Shown here: piece after piece, positions 25,163-33,436 of the stretch | Numbering within the stretch: position 1 is the stretch's first letter | Layout of the letters: every line of letters begins with the position of its first letter | Assembly: GCA_020627965.1 (NCBI GenBank) | Contig: JAHDFX010000001.1 | Location: forward strand, 61,895-106,780 | Source: Saprospiraceae bacterium | GTDB lineage: Bacteria; Bacteroidota; Bacteroidia; Chitinophagales; Saprospiraceae | Direction of reading: 5' to 3' | DNA length: 44,886 bases | Made by a program: the position numbers and the translations under genes | The notes under the pieces: model-generated | What the model was told of the DNA's origin: nothing | What the model saw: only the letters and a program-made list of their open reading frames with translations | The model's database searches: none

Positions 25163-28100
25163 TTATTGAAATAATAAATAAGAATTTTCGCCTTCATTAA
25201 CTACTGTCATAAAGTCTTTGAATGTAGCAAAATCTTTAATTTCTATATTTTGACGATTGACGGTATAAATTCTGTGAATCTCCATTTCACTGTCATTGAC
25301 CTTCTTGAATTTTAGATCATAATTACAACCTTTAAATTGAGCAGATATATTTTCAGGTATTTCCTTGAATTTCATGCCATCGCCCAATTTGACCAATACT
25401 TTTTCTTCATACTTATCTGTATTCTCATAATTCATAAAATTAAAAGCATTGGCACGTTCTTCATCTTCAAAAATATTCATGCTGACCAAAATATCTGAAA
25501 AAGGTACTTTGACAGAACGAAGCGAACCTAATTTTAAGACATCTTTATCAACTACATAACTATACTTGTATTTAACTTCCTTAGCTCTGGGTTTCAGTAC
25601 TTCATAATCCAGAGAAGTGATCGTCAGAGAAGACTGGTGAAAATTGGAAATAGACTGTTTGATCTTATCTCTTTTCAGTTTATCATCGATGTAATAATAG
25701 CTGTTTACAGTTCCTGCGGCTCTTATTCCTTTCTTAACGACGTCTGATTTTATATTCATTTTGAAATCTTCCCCAATATCTAAGGTAGTATTGCGAATAA
25801 CTTCATCATCAAAGCCTTCATTTATTTTCAAATACTCAAGACCAACACCATTAGAAATATCGCCTGTTGGAATTTCCAGAATGGCAGCGCCTTCATGTGA
25901 ATAATAAAGATGTCCGTAAGGAAGGTCTGGATCTGTCAATTCCAGATACTTAGCTCCATTGTCCAGGTATACTTTGACTATACAGTGATTGAAATTAAGA
26001 GAAGGCAATACAACATTTTGCTGTCCATTATCTCGGGTATTAATCAGTACTAAATTAACATCAATACCGGCTTCTCTGGCAATAGAAGCATATAAGGTAG
26101 AAACGTCTTTGCAATCCCCTAATCTTGCATGGTAAACACTAGAAGCTTTTTGAGGAATAAAACCACTCTGACGAAAATCTACCGAGCTGTATTGAATGTT
26201 TTTACAAACGAACTCATATATAGTACGGGCTTTTTCTTCCTGACTCATTTTTTTACCATCAAATAAGTCGGAGACAATTTTTTTAATCGTAAAATCTGGT
26301 GTTGCCTGATGACTGGATAGATCGCTATACCATTGTACAATATCTTTCCACTCATAATCCATAGAAACATGTATGGCATCTGCCAGATCGTAGAAAGGCA
26401 ACGGATAAGTTTCATCCTTAACAATCTTAGGGCTTTTGTTTTGCCAATGGTGTCTGGTAAAACCATCTTTCTTTGAAGTCTTTGGTTTTTGTACGTTCCT
26501 AATGAGCTCTGTCTTCACTTTCAAACCCTCTTCTACCAATAAATTGTACTCCACATTATAATGTGGCAGATAGGAATTAGTAGCAAATTTATCACTAATA
26601 AAAGAAGACGATTTACCACCACTTACTTGTTTTTCTTTATAAGAAACATAGACATAATCACCCACTTCCAGATTAGTAAATACAACTTCACCGCCTCTTC
26701 GGTCTGCATCAATTTTTTGCCCGTTTTTCTTGATGGTTTGTACTTCGTCAAATTGTAATATCGAGAAACTTTCTGGTGAGAAATTCATATGTTGCCAATC
26801 TTCAATGGCAGACTCATCATTCATACGAAGAATATATTCTTCTTTTATACCTTTTGCTTTAGATTTAAATAAAATGATTGACCTTACCTTTGATACAATA
26901 TCGTAAGACGATTTCATTTCAGGTTTAAAATTCTTTTCAAACTCAGTAATTATATCTTCAGGCTTGGAACTTTCTACAATATCCATACCTTTGGTCTGAC
27001 CTTTTAGCTCACGTATTTTTTCATTTGTCTCTACCGAAAATGGGAAGTATTTAAGCGATTGCTCATACATCCTGATGGCGTTTTTCTTGTCGTCCATATT
27101 GGTATACAAGGTTGCCATATCTTCCATAACGAGATAGTCGGACGGGCGATGTTTGAGCACATCCTCGCAAATACTAAGTGCTTCTTTATACTTGGATGCC
27201 CTTGTAAGAATACTGGCAATAGAACGATAAGAACGCGTATCTTCTGGAGCAAAACGCAGACTGTGTTCCAGAAGCGCTTTTGCTTTATCAGAATCTCCTT
27301 CTTCAAAGTAATTACCGACCAGTTTGCGAAGTGTTCCGTAGTTGTAATTGGTTTCCAAAAACTTTTCTAATAATTTGTTGGCTTTCTTAGGCTCAGACTG
27401 ATAAGATTTGAGCAGATTATATTTAGCGGAAAGCGCTTCTTCATCTTCTGGAAATTTTTCATACAATTTATCAATAGCAGCTATGATTTTATCAATGTCT
27501 TCATCTAAAGAAGCCAGAATAACATCAAGGCTAAGTTTTTCATAGGGTGTTTCATATTTTTTCAAATATTGGGCTGCAATTTCACGGACTTTCTCTTTAT
27601 CACCTTCTTCCATGGCTTCGTCCATTTTTTCTCCAAGAACACTAGGATCTTCCGGGTAAGCGCCTTTATAAATCTCATAGTATTTGTTGAAATTAGTTTC
27701 ATCACCCTTCTCCAGATATACTTCGATCAAATATTTTAATGCCATGTTATCTTTAGGATGTTTCTTTATCATGGCTTCCAGTATTTCCTCAGCTTTATCC
27801 AGCTCCATTGAGCGAATATAGGCTTTCGCCAAAAGTATTTGGTATAAAGGGTCAGAGCCAGAAGCCTTCTTTTTGAGTGCTTCCAATGCAAAAAACGGAA
27901 TAGGCTCTACTGAAGTTAAACCTTTTTTGTAGGGCTGATAACTCGATGAAGCTGACAATACTATAAGATTGTCGTTCAAATCGGATATGCGCATATTAAA
28001 GTTGGGATAACTCTCATTATATTCCCCTAGTTGAACCAATATTCTGTTATAACCTTTATTAAGTTTGCATTTGTACCTGAAATAATCCATTTCAGTTTTC

Positions 28101-28894
28101 CTGCGTTCTGCTTCTTCATAAACCAGATCATCATTGATCCATAATTTCAAAGAACCAGAATAACCGAATTTTACAATAACATCCTGACCGGATTCAGATT
28201 CTACATAAGTTTGTGCATAAACAATAGAATTGTTACTACGGAAATACATGTCTTTACTGAGATAACAATCTTTTTCTTGTTTATTGGGGGTAAACCAACT
28301 AACCTCCGCACCATATTTAGAAGAAAAAACAGCATCGGATTTAGGATTATCCAAGGCTCCAAAATCTTTATTATAACCGCTGTTCATAACATTGTCGAAC
28401 GGACCCAATAATTGCCAGTCTATAATGTTTTTCACTTGCGTACTGTAAGAATGTGCTTTTTCAAGCTCGGCTGACATCAGATAGTGCAGGTACATTCTGT
28501 AAGTTGCTCCTCCATCAAGTTTTCCTTTATTGTCGGCTCTTTTGTAGATGGTTTCCAGGTTTTTATACTGGGCAGGAGTACGTTTGCCTGACTCTCCAAT
28601 AAGCCCTTCCTCAAACCATAAAGAGTACAGTTCAGGATAAGGGTCTTTGGCATCTTTCATAAAAGCCTGTAGAAGTTCGGCTGCTTGATCTTCTTTATTA
28701 GAATGTGAATACAATAAAGCTAAAGAGAGCCTGGCACTTTCTTTTTGTGGCCCCTTTAATGCTGAATTGAAATGATTGATAGCCTCATCTACTTGTGCAT
28801 TGTGTAAGGACTGCCAGCCTTTTTCGTATTTTGTTTGAGACCATGCTGTGAGTGTGCATGATAAACAGGTTAATAATAAAATAAATCTTTTCAT
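25163..28894 (-). CDS. TPR/DUF3857/transglutaminase-like large periplasmic protein
   Basis: This 1243-residue protein has a signal peptide (MKRFILLLTCLSCTLTAWSQ) and TPR repeats at about 20-130 and 330-640. A beta-sandwich segment lies between (about 165-305; FDNVMNSGYN, YSGSLKLWINDDLVYEE). A DUF3857 domain follows at about 660-830. A transglutaminase-like domain has Cys928 in ARLGDCKDVSTL, His970 in FNHCIVKVYL and an Asp in TDPDLPYG, so the catalytic triad looks intact. The C-terminal 230 residues are the family's extra beta domain. In Bacteroidota, DUF3857-transglutaminase proteins are common and unassigned; an envelope role in peptide or protein crosslinking or hydrolysis is only inferred. 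It is monocistronic, with the inverted repeat element immediately downstream. Confidence 0.85.
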   Translation of the reverse strand: MKRFILLLTCLSCTLTAWSQTKYEKGWQSLHNAQVDEAINHFNSALKGPQKESARLSLALLYSHSNKEDQAAELLQAFMKDAKDPYPELYSLWFEEGLIGESGKRTPAQYKNLETIYKRADNKGKLDGGATYRMYLHYLMSAELEKAHSYSTQVKNIIDWQLLGPFDNVMNSGYNKDFGALDNPKSDAVFSSKYGAEVSWFTPNKQEKDCYLSKDMYFRSNNSIVYAQTYVESESGQDVIVKFGYSGSLKLWINDDLVYEEAERRKTEMDYFRYKCKLNKGYNRILVQLGEYNESYPNFNMRISDLNDNLIVLSASSSYQPYKKGLTSVEPIPFFALEALKKKASGSDPLYQILLAKAYIRSMELDKAEEILEAMIKKHPKDNMALKYLIEVYLEKGDETNFNKYYEIYKGAYPEDPSVLGEKMDEAMEEGDKEKVREIAAQYLKKYETPYEKLSLDVILASLDEDIDKIIAAIDKLYEKFPEDEEALSAKYNLLKSYQSEPKKANKLLEKFLETNYNYGTLRKLVGNYFEEGDSDKAKALLEHSLRFAPEDTRSYRSIASILTRASKYKEALSICEDVLKHRPSDYLVMEDMATLYTNMDDKKNAIRMYEQSLKYFPFSVETNEKIRELKGQTKGMDIVESSKPEDIITEFEKNFKPEMKSSYDIVSKVRSIILFKSKAKGIKEEYILRMNDESAIEDWQHMNFSPESFSILQFDEVQTIKKNGQKIDADRRGGEVVFTNLEVGDYVYVSYKEKQVSGGKSSSFISDKFATNSYLPHYNVEYNLLVEEGLKVKTELIRNVQKPKTSKKDGFTRHHWQNKSPKIVKDETYPLPFYDLADAIHVSMDYEWKDIVQWYSDLSSHQATPDFTIKKIVSDLFDGKKMSQEEKARTIYEFVCKNIQYSSVDFRQSGFIPQKASSVYHARLGDCKDVSTLYASIAREAGIDVNLVLINTRDNGQQNVVLPSLNFNHCIVKVYLDNGAKYLELTDPDLPYGHLYYSHEGAAILEIPTGDISNGVGLEYLKINEGFDDEVIRNTTLDIGEDFKMNIKSDVVKKGIRAAGTVNSYYYIDDKLKRDKIKQSISNFHQSSLTITSLDYEVLKPRAKEVKYKYSYVVDKDVLKLGSLRSVKVPFSDILVSMNIFEDEERANAFNFMNYENTDKYEEKVLVKLGDGMKFKEIPENISAQFKGCNYDLKFKKVNDSEMEIHRIYTVNRQNIEIKDFATFKDFMTVVNEGENSYLLFQ

Positions 28895-29365
28895 GAAATG
28901 AATAGTTTGTTTACGCCTACTTTGGCTTGATTTCTCATTAAAAATGCGCTTATCTTTGAATGGCTGTATTTTTAAGGTTATTCAAATCCAAAGTAGGAAA
29001 AGTTAAATGAATAGGAATATATTGTTTGTTTGCTCAGAGTGCTTTTAGGGACATTTGAATTTAATTTTGCTTCCGCAAATTTAACAAATGAAATGCAGAC
29101 ATGGTTGATAAATTCGAGGAGAATACTTGTTTTTTCGATAGAAATCAAAATATCTTCTAAGTTCAATCACTTATCTACTTTGGGGGATGAACGAATAGAC
29201 TTCAAAACAAAGGGGGGGATATGATGAAACAGTTTTTAATATTTATTCGTTAAAATGCTCAATAAGGAGTATTGTAAAAGTTTAGAAAACGTTAAAGGGA
29301 TATAATTATTCGTAGTCTTCCTTAAAAGGCATTATAATTGTTGGTAAATAATTAAAATAAGACAT
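28895..29365. other. 471-bp gap without a convincing gene
   Basis: The region separates two divergent genes. Short frames of about 62-64 codons exist on both strands (28978-29166 minus, 29030-29224 plus, the latter from a TTG) but show no family or composition support. TATCTTTG at 28951-28958 is a -7-like element on the plus strand with nothing obvious downstream. A palindrome-like CAATAAGGAGTATTG near 29260-29275 resembles the 13464 repeat. Gene remnant or long regulatory region; undecided. Confidence 0.4.
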
Positions 29366-31021
29366 ATGATTCGTGCAATATTAAAAAAGCATCGCAAAAA
29401 AACTTTATTGTTGGCAGTTGTCTGTATCGGGATATTTTCGGTTTCGACTGATTACAATAAATATTTTGAGATTTCAAAAAACCTGGAAATATTTGCTAAT
29501 CTCTATAAGGAGTTGAATACGTCTTATGTAGATGAAGTAGAACCAGCAGAATTGATGCGTACAGGTATTGATGCTATGCTAGAGTCGTTGGATCCTTACA
29601 CTAATTATATTTCTGAATCAGAAATGGAAGGTTTTCGTCTTCAAATCACTGGGAAATATGGAGGTATTGGAGCAGGTATACGTAAGTTGAAAGATAAAGA
29701 TTATGTTGTTATTACGGAGCCATACGAAGGATTCCCAGCCGAAAAAGCAGGTCTACAGGCTGGAGATGAAATCATCTCTGTTGATGGCAAATCCGCAAAA
29801 GGCAAGAATACAAAGGAGATTAGTGAGGTACTAAAAGGTTCTCCAGGAGAATCTGTTAGTGTTACTATACGCCGTCCGGGTACATCCGGTGATTTTGATG
29901 TCAGTTTGACCCGGGAAGAGGTTAAGATTCCTAATGTGCCTTACTCTGGTATGCTGGATGAAAATACGGCTTATGTTACTTTAACAACTTTCTCCGAGAA
30001 AGCGGGTAAAAATGTAGCTGATGCCTTACAGAAATTGAGAGAAGAAAACGATGTAAAGTCTGTTATTCTTGATTTGCGTGGTAATGGTGGCGGATTATTG
30101 AATGAAGCAATTAACGTATCCAATATTTTTATTCCTAAAGGAGAGGAAGTCGTCACTACCCGTAGCCGTAATATTGAACGTGATCGTACTTTCAAAACAC
30201 TTAATAAGCCAGTAGATGAAAAAATGCCTTTAGCTGTTTTGATAGATGGTAGCTCTGCTTCAGCTTCAGAGATCGTTGCAGGGGTTATTCAGGATTTTGA
30301 TCGTGGTGTCTTGGTCGGAGTAGAATCGTTCGGAAAAGGTCTTGTACAAAACACAAGAGATGTAGGTTATGGCTCAAAATTGAAACTAACTACAGCCAAA
30401 TATTACATACCAAGCGGTCGTTGTATTCAGTCTGTTAGCTACAAAAAAGGTAAGTCGCAGAATATTAATGATTCTTTGCGAACAGAGTTTGAGACTATGA
30501 ATGGGCGTAAAGTGTACGATGGCTCTGGTATTGCACCTGATGTAGAAGTAGAAATCCCGGCATTAAGCAATTTGTCGAGAACACTGTTGACTAAAAACCT
30601 GATCTTTGATTATGCAACAGCATATAAATTGAAAAATAAGACGATTGCACCTGCAGCAGAATATCAGTTTACAGATGCCGATTTTCAGGATTTTGAACGT
30701 TTTCTCAGTAATCATGATTACGATTATGATACCGCCAGTGAAAAAGAATTGGAGCAATTAGAGAAAAAGGCCAAAGACGAAAAATACTATGATGCTGTAA
30801 AAACAGACCTTGAATCTATGAAGCGCAAGATTGAAGCTGATAAGAAAAAAGATTTATACAAGTATAAAGATCAGATCATTGATTTGTTAAAACGTGAGAT
30901 CGTTACTCGTTACTATTATCAGAAAGGAGGCATAGAAGTTGGACTAAACGGAGACCCTGACGTACAAGAAGCTATTCGTATTTTAAAAGATAAAAACAAG
31001 TACCAGTCTATCTTGAAGTAA
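29366..31021 (+). CDS. S41-family C-terminal processing protease (Ctp-like)
   Basis: The 551-residue protease has an N-terminal membrane anchor or signal (KKTLLLAVVCIGIFSVS), a helical lead domain, and a PDZ domain at about 90-175 (GGIGAGIRKLKD..VITEPYEGFPAEKAGLQAGDEIISVDG). The S41 core has SVILDLRGNGGGLLNEAINVSN, the serine region LIDGSSASASEIVAG (catalytic Ser near 299) and the lysine region GVESFGKGLVQN, which form the Ser-Lys dyad. The C-terminal 170 residues are charged and coiled, as in Bacteroidota Ctp proteins. It cleaves C-termini of exported proteins or acts in envelope quality control; the target is unknown. A strong stem-loop terminator follows. Confidence 0.9.
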   Translation: MIRAILKKHRKKTLLLAVVCIGIFSVSTDYNKYFEISKNLEIFANLYKELNTSYVDEVEPAELMRTGIDAMLESLDPYTNYISESEMEGFRLQITGKYGGIGAGIRKLKDKDYVVITEPYEGFPAEKAGLQAGDEIISVDGKSAKGKNTKEISEVLKGSPGESVSVTIRRPGTSGDFDVSLTREEVKIPNVPYSGMLDENTAYVTLTTFSEKAGKNVADALQKLREENDVKSVILDLRGNGGGLLNEAINVSNIFIPKGEEVVTTRSRNIERDRTFKTLNKPVDEKMPLAVLIDGSSASASEIVAGVIQDFDRGVLVGVESFGKGLVQNTRDVGYGSKLKLTTAKYYIPSGRCIQSVSYKKGKSQNINDSLRTEFETMNGRKVYDGSGIAPDVEVEIPALSNLSRTLLTKNLIFDYATAYKLKNKTIAPAAEYQFTDADFQDFERFLSNHDYDYDTASEKELEQLEKKAKDEKYYDAVKTDLESMKRKIEADKKKDLYKYKDQIIDLLKREIVTRYYYQKGGIEVGLNGDPDVQEAIRILKDKNKYQSILK

Positions 31022-31054
31022 TCTTATTTTGAGTAAGTACCTAAATTACTCGAA

Positions 31055-31117
31055 AAATACAAATTCCAGACATTAGGAATGAAGAACTCATTTTTGTTTG
31101 GAATTTGTATTTTTTTA
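31055..31117 (+). terminator. Intrinsic terminator after the S41 protease gene
   Basis: A perfect 13-bp stem pairs AAATACAAATTCC (31055-31067) with GGAATTTGTATTT (31100-31112), closing a 32-base loop, then a T-tract. The loop is long for a terminator, but arms and T-run are clear. Confidence 0.65.
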
Positions 31118-31162
31118 TTTTTGGGCTGTTTTTTATTTTTAATCATAATTTACCCACGTTAA

Positions 31163-31852
31163 GTGTCTTTAATTCTCAACATAGAAACGGCAACCCCTGT
31201 TTGCTCCATTTGTATTAGCAAAGACGGACAGGCATTGCTGACCAAAGAAATACTAAAAGGGCAGTCACATGCCGAAAAACTCACTTTGCTCATAGAAGAA
31301 GCTGCAAAGGAATTACAAATTTCACTAAAAGAACTCAGCGCTGTAGCTGTAAGCAACGGACCTGGCTCTTATACTGGGCTTCGTATTGGTCTATCGGTTG
31401 CCAAAGGAATTTGTTATGCGCTGAATAAACCTCTAATCACTCTAAGCTCTCTCAAAGCTATTGCATGGGGGGCATATCGACACATTAATAGATATGATGT
31501 TTTATATTGCCCGATGATAGATGCTCGTCGTATGGAAGTATACACGACCTTGTATGACTTCCGCCAAGAGACCCCTTTGATACCTATTCAAGCGAAAATA
31601 CTGGACGAACAGAGTTTTCAAGATTTTTTTGAACAAGGATATTCTATTGTTTTTTCTGGCAATGGTGCCGTTAAATGTCAGGCAATTGTAAATAATGCTT
31701 CTGTTATATATGAAAAAATGGGCTCTTCGGCTTCCTTTTTACCTGAATTGTCACATAATGCATATATTTGTGAAACATTTAGTGACTTGTCATATGTATC
31801 TCCGTCTTACCTCAAGAAACCTAATATCACTAAAGGGCGAAAAAAATTATAA
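31163..31852 (+). CDS. tsaB: tRNA threonylcarbamoyladenosine biosynthesis protein TsaB
   Basis: TsaB is the scaffold partner of TsaD in forming t6A37 on ANN-decoding tRNAs. The 229-residue protein has the ASKHA opening LILNIETATPVCSICI, the motif LSAVAVSNGPGSYTGLRIGLSVAKGICYALN and the dimerisation segment ALNKPLITLSSLKAIA, followed by a shortened C-terminal lobe, as is normal for TsaB. The start is GTG at 31163 (GTG TCT TTA ATT): no ATG is available before the first conserved strand. No tsaD or tsaE is nearby. Confidence 0.9.
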   Translation: MSLILNIETATPVCSICISKDGQALLTKEILKGQSHAEKLTLLIEEAAKELQISLKELSAVAVSNGPGSYTGLRIGLSVAKGICYALNKPLITLSSLKAIAWGAYRHINRYDVLYCPMIDARRMEVYTTLYDFRQETPLIPIQAKILDEQSFQDFFEQGYSIVFSGNGAVKCQAIVNNASVIYEKMGSSASFLPELSHNAYICETFSDLSYVSPSYLKKPNITKGRKKL

Positions 31853-32034
31853 ATTATTGCAACCTTTCATAGGTGATTCCCGTAACATATAAAAGATAGT
31901 TGCTTGTATACACAAAATGTTTTTCTGTGTAATGCGTAAAACTAACTAAAGCAATGCAAAGTAAAACAAATCGTAATTTTTTGCGGTTTTATAGAATAAA
32001 TATTATTATAACAAAAACAAAAATAGGATCAACC

Positions 32035-32373
32035 ATGAGGAAGTCAAAAAATGAAGTTGTGACTTTAACTAAAGGGAAAAAAGACATAAAGCTAGACTAC
32101 TCAGAACTGCGTAAAGCGGTACTGGTACTAAGAGCAGTTAACCATAAATTACGTCAGTCAGTCATTGATTTGTTAGAAGAAAATGAACGCATGACTGTCA
32201 CAGATATTTATATAAAATTGCGCTTAGAGCAGTCTGTAGCTTCTCAACATCTAGCCATTTTAAGAAGAGCAGGAGTGGTAACAACTGATCGTCAAGGTAA
32301 ATTCATTTACTACTCTTTAGACAAAGATCGTCTGAAGCAAATTTCTAAACTAGTTGAGGAATTAGCTAAGTAA
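32035..32373 (+). CDS. ArsR-type winged-helix regulator 1
   Basis: The 112-residue protein is an ArsR-type winged helix: RAVNHKLRQSVIDLLEENERMTVTDIYIKLRLEQSVASQHLAILRRAGVVTTDRQ with a wing GKFIYYSLD. ATG 32035 is preferred over the upstream in-frame ATG at 31954 because the protein then opens MRKSK, like the downstream paralogue (MRKAK). Neither this protein nor its paralogue has the ELCVCDL-type cysteine pair of metal-sensing ArsR proteins, and it contains no Cys at all, so it probably senses something other than a thiophilic metal. The long gap to the paralogue holds TTAGCTAA palindromes, which could be its operator. Confidence 0.85.
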   Translation: MRKSKNEVVTLTKGKKDIKLDYSELRKAVLVLRAVNHKLRQSVIDLLEENERMTVTDIYIKLRLEQSVASQHLAILRRAGVVTTDRQGKFIYYSLDKDRLKQISKLVEELAK

Positions 32374-32767
32374 TCAAAGCATTGATTAAATCAGATACGT
32401 TGAACTTGATATGAAGTAAGAAAGGAGAAATGATCCGAATTATTGTCGGACAAAACTTTTTTTACAACTTTTTTCGAGTCCAACGTATTTTTTTTGCATT
32501 AAATCTACTTTTTATACGTGTCTGTATTTTAGCTAATTAGCTAAAGCGTCCCAGCTTAGCAATATTTCAATAATTATTTGATAATGTGAAAAATAAAGAT
32601 TAGCTAAAAAAATAGGTTTTATTTATTGAAATAATACTTTTGTAAATAGCAAAAAAAAATAGATATTTGTAAAAGTGTTATTTTCAGTCGCATAATGTAA
32701 CATATTATTGCCTGACACCGTTAAAAAGAGGGAGAAACATTTTTAATTCAATTAAATTAAAAGGCTT
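32374..32767 (+). promoter_or_regulatory. 394-bp regulatory gap with TTAGCTAA palindromes
   Basis: The gap contains a perfect 18-bp palindrome TTTAGCTAATTAGCTAAA at 32528-32545 and a further TTAGCTAA at 32600-32607, 27 bp upstream of a TAnnTTTG -7 element (TACTTTTG, 32635-32642). The palindrome suits a dimeric winged-helix protein. The rest is AT-rich with long T and A runs and without an ORF that I trust. The leader from the -7 element to the ATG at 32768 would be about 120 bases. Confidence 0.5.
32635..32642 (+). promoter_or_regulatory. TAnnTTTG -7 element for the second ArsR-type gene
   Basis: TACTTTTG is an exact match to the Bacteroidota -7 consensus. The TTAGCTAA site at 32600-32607 would overlap the -33 region, so a bound repressor could block this promoter. 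Confidence 0.45.
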
Positions 32768-33079
32768 ATGAGAAAGGCAAAGGTTAAAATTAATGAGGAC
32801 AATCTGCAGATTTCGGCAGAGATTCTTCGTGCATTAGCACATCCGCTACGCATGAACATCCTCGAATTTATTGACAAGCACAAAACTATTAACGTAAATA
32901 AGATTTACAATACGTTGAAATTAGAACAATCTATCACTTCTCAACATTTGAGAATTTTACGTACTGCTGGTGTTGTAGATACCCGTAGAGATGGAAAGTT
33001 CATTTATTACACAATCAATTATCCAAGAGTTGCCCAGGTTGTTAAGGGTATTGATAATTTCTTGGAAGATGAGCAATAA
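32768..33079 (+). CDS. ArsR-type winged-helix regulator 2 (paralogue)
   Basis: The 103-residue protein is a paralogue of the gene upstream: MRKAK.. opening, LAHPLRMNILEFIDKHKTINVNKIYNTLKLEQSITSQHLRILRTAGVVDTRRDGKFIYYTIN. It has the ArsR fold without any Cys and with no known metal site. The two proteins share the LEQS.(A/T)SQHL.ILR.AGVV recognition helix, so they may bind related DNA and could form heterodimers. It has its own promoter-like element and terminator and is thus a separate transcription unit. Confidence 0.87.
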   Translation: MRKAKVKINEDNLQISAEILRALAHPLRMNILEFIDKHKTINVNKIYNTLKLEQSITSQHLRILRTAGVVDTRRDGKFIYYTINYPRVAQVVKGIDNFLEDEQ

Positions 33080-33102
33080 GTTATTGCTCAATATACGTTA
33101 AT

Positions 33103-33137
33103 AAAATGGCTTAGTTAATTCAAACTAAGCCATTTTT
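33103..33137 (+). terminator. Intrinsic terminator after the second ArsR-type gene
   Basis: AAAATGGCTTAGTT pairs with AACTAAGCCATTTT around a 7-base loop and ends in Ts. It isolates the cysS leader from upstream transcription. Confidence 0.9.
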
Positions 33138-33245
33138 GATAACGTAGACTTAAAAGACATGAACTATTCACCGAGAATGTTTGTACTTTTAAGAAATTCC
33201 TGAAAAGAGAAATCGCATTTCAAAAAAAATATTAATCAAATAAAG

Positions 33246-33320
33246 ATGTTATTTATCTGTACATGTTGTTGCTGTTGTTGCCCTATCAGGGAAGGAAAAG
33301 CAATTCATGTCACTGCTTAA
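33246..33320 (+). CDS. Cysteine-rich leader peptide of cysS (24 aa)
   Basis: A short frame starting at ATG 33246 reads MLFICTCCCCCCPIREG and continues to TAA at 33318-33320, 24 residues in all. Seven of the first twelve residues are cysteine, with six in a row encoded TGT TGT TGC TGT TGT TGC at 33264-33281. The start has an A-rich upstream context (AATCAAATAAAG ATG) typical of Bacteroidota initiation. It lies 116 bp upstream of the cysS start codon, between two terminators, and a perfect intrinsic terminator follows 22 bp after its stop. By position and composition it looks like a sensor of charged tRNA-Cys, as in trp- or his-type attenuation. A chance frame is possible but the Cys run in front of a Cys-tRNA synthetase gene makes that unlikely. 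Confidence 0.75.
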   Translation: MLFICTCCCCCCPIREGKAIHVTA

Positions 33321-33358
33321 TTATAAGACATCTGATAATGATAAAAAAAGCCTTTCCT
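33293..33358 (+). promoter_or_regulatory. Candidate antiterminator pairing in the cysS leader
   Basis: AGGAAAAGC (33293-33301), just after the Cys codons inside the leader ORF, can pair with GCCTTTCCT (33350-33358) with 8 of 9 base pairs (one A-C mismatch). The second segment is the inner part of the left arm of the terminator at 33343-33380, so the two structures exclude each other. A ribosome stalled on the Cys codons would leave 33293-33301 free. The pairing is short and untested. Confidence 0.45.
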
Positions 33359-33380
33359 GAAATATGGAAAGGCTTTTTTT
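33343..33380 (+). terminator. Attenuator-type intrinsic terminator upstream of cysS
   Basis: AAAAAAAGCCTTTCC (33343-33357) pairs perfectly over 15 bp with GGAAAGGCTTTTTTT (33366-33380) around an 8-base loop (TGAAATAT). The T-tract is part of the right arm. It lies 23 bp after the stop of the Cys-rich leader ORF and 56 bp before the cysS start codon, so transcription of cysS from an upstream promoter must read through it. Confidence 0.9.
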
Positions 33381-33436
33381 GTACTAAGAGTTTTAAAGTA
33401 ATTTTATCGTTTCAATGCAAATCGTATTTTTGCCGT

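Noticed and set aside
29030-29224. Small plus-strand ORF (64 codons) in the gap before the S41 protease
   Set aside because: It starts at TTG, has no recognisable family and shares the region with an equally long minus-strand frame.
33425-33432. TATTTTTG as a cysS promoter -7 element
   Set aside because: It ends only 4 bp before the ATG, so a transcript from it would start at or within the coding region. It is probably incidental, though leaderless initiation cannot be excluded.
33263-33436. In-frame upstream extension of cysS beginning MLLLLLPYQG
   Set aside because: It overlaps the Cys-rich leader ORF and runs through the terminator hairpin; known CysRS proteins begin close to MKNKDLYIYNSL, and the total length fits the start at 33437.
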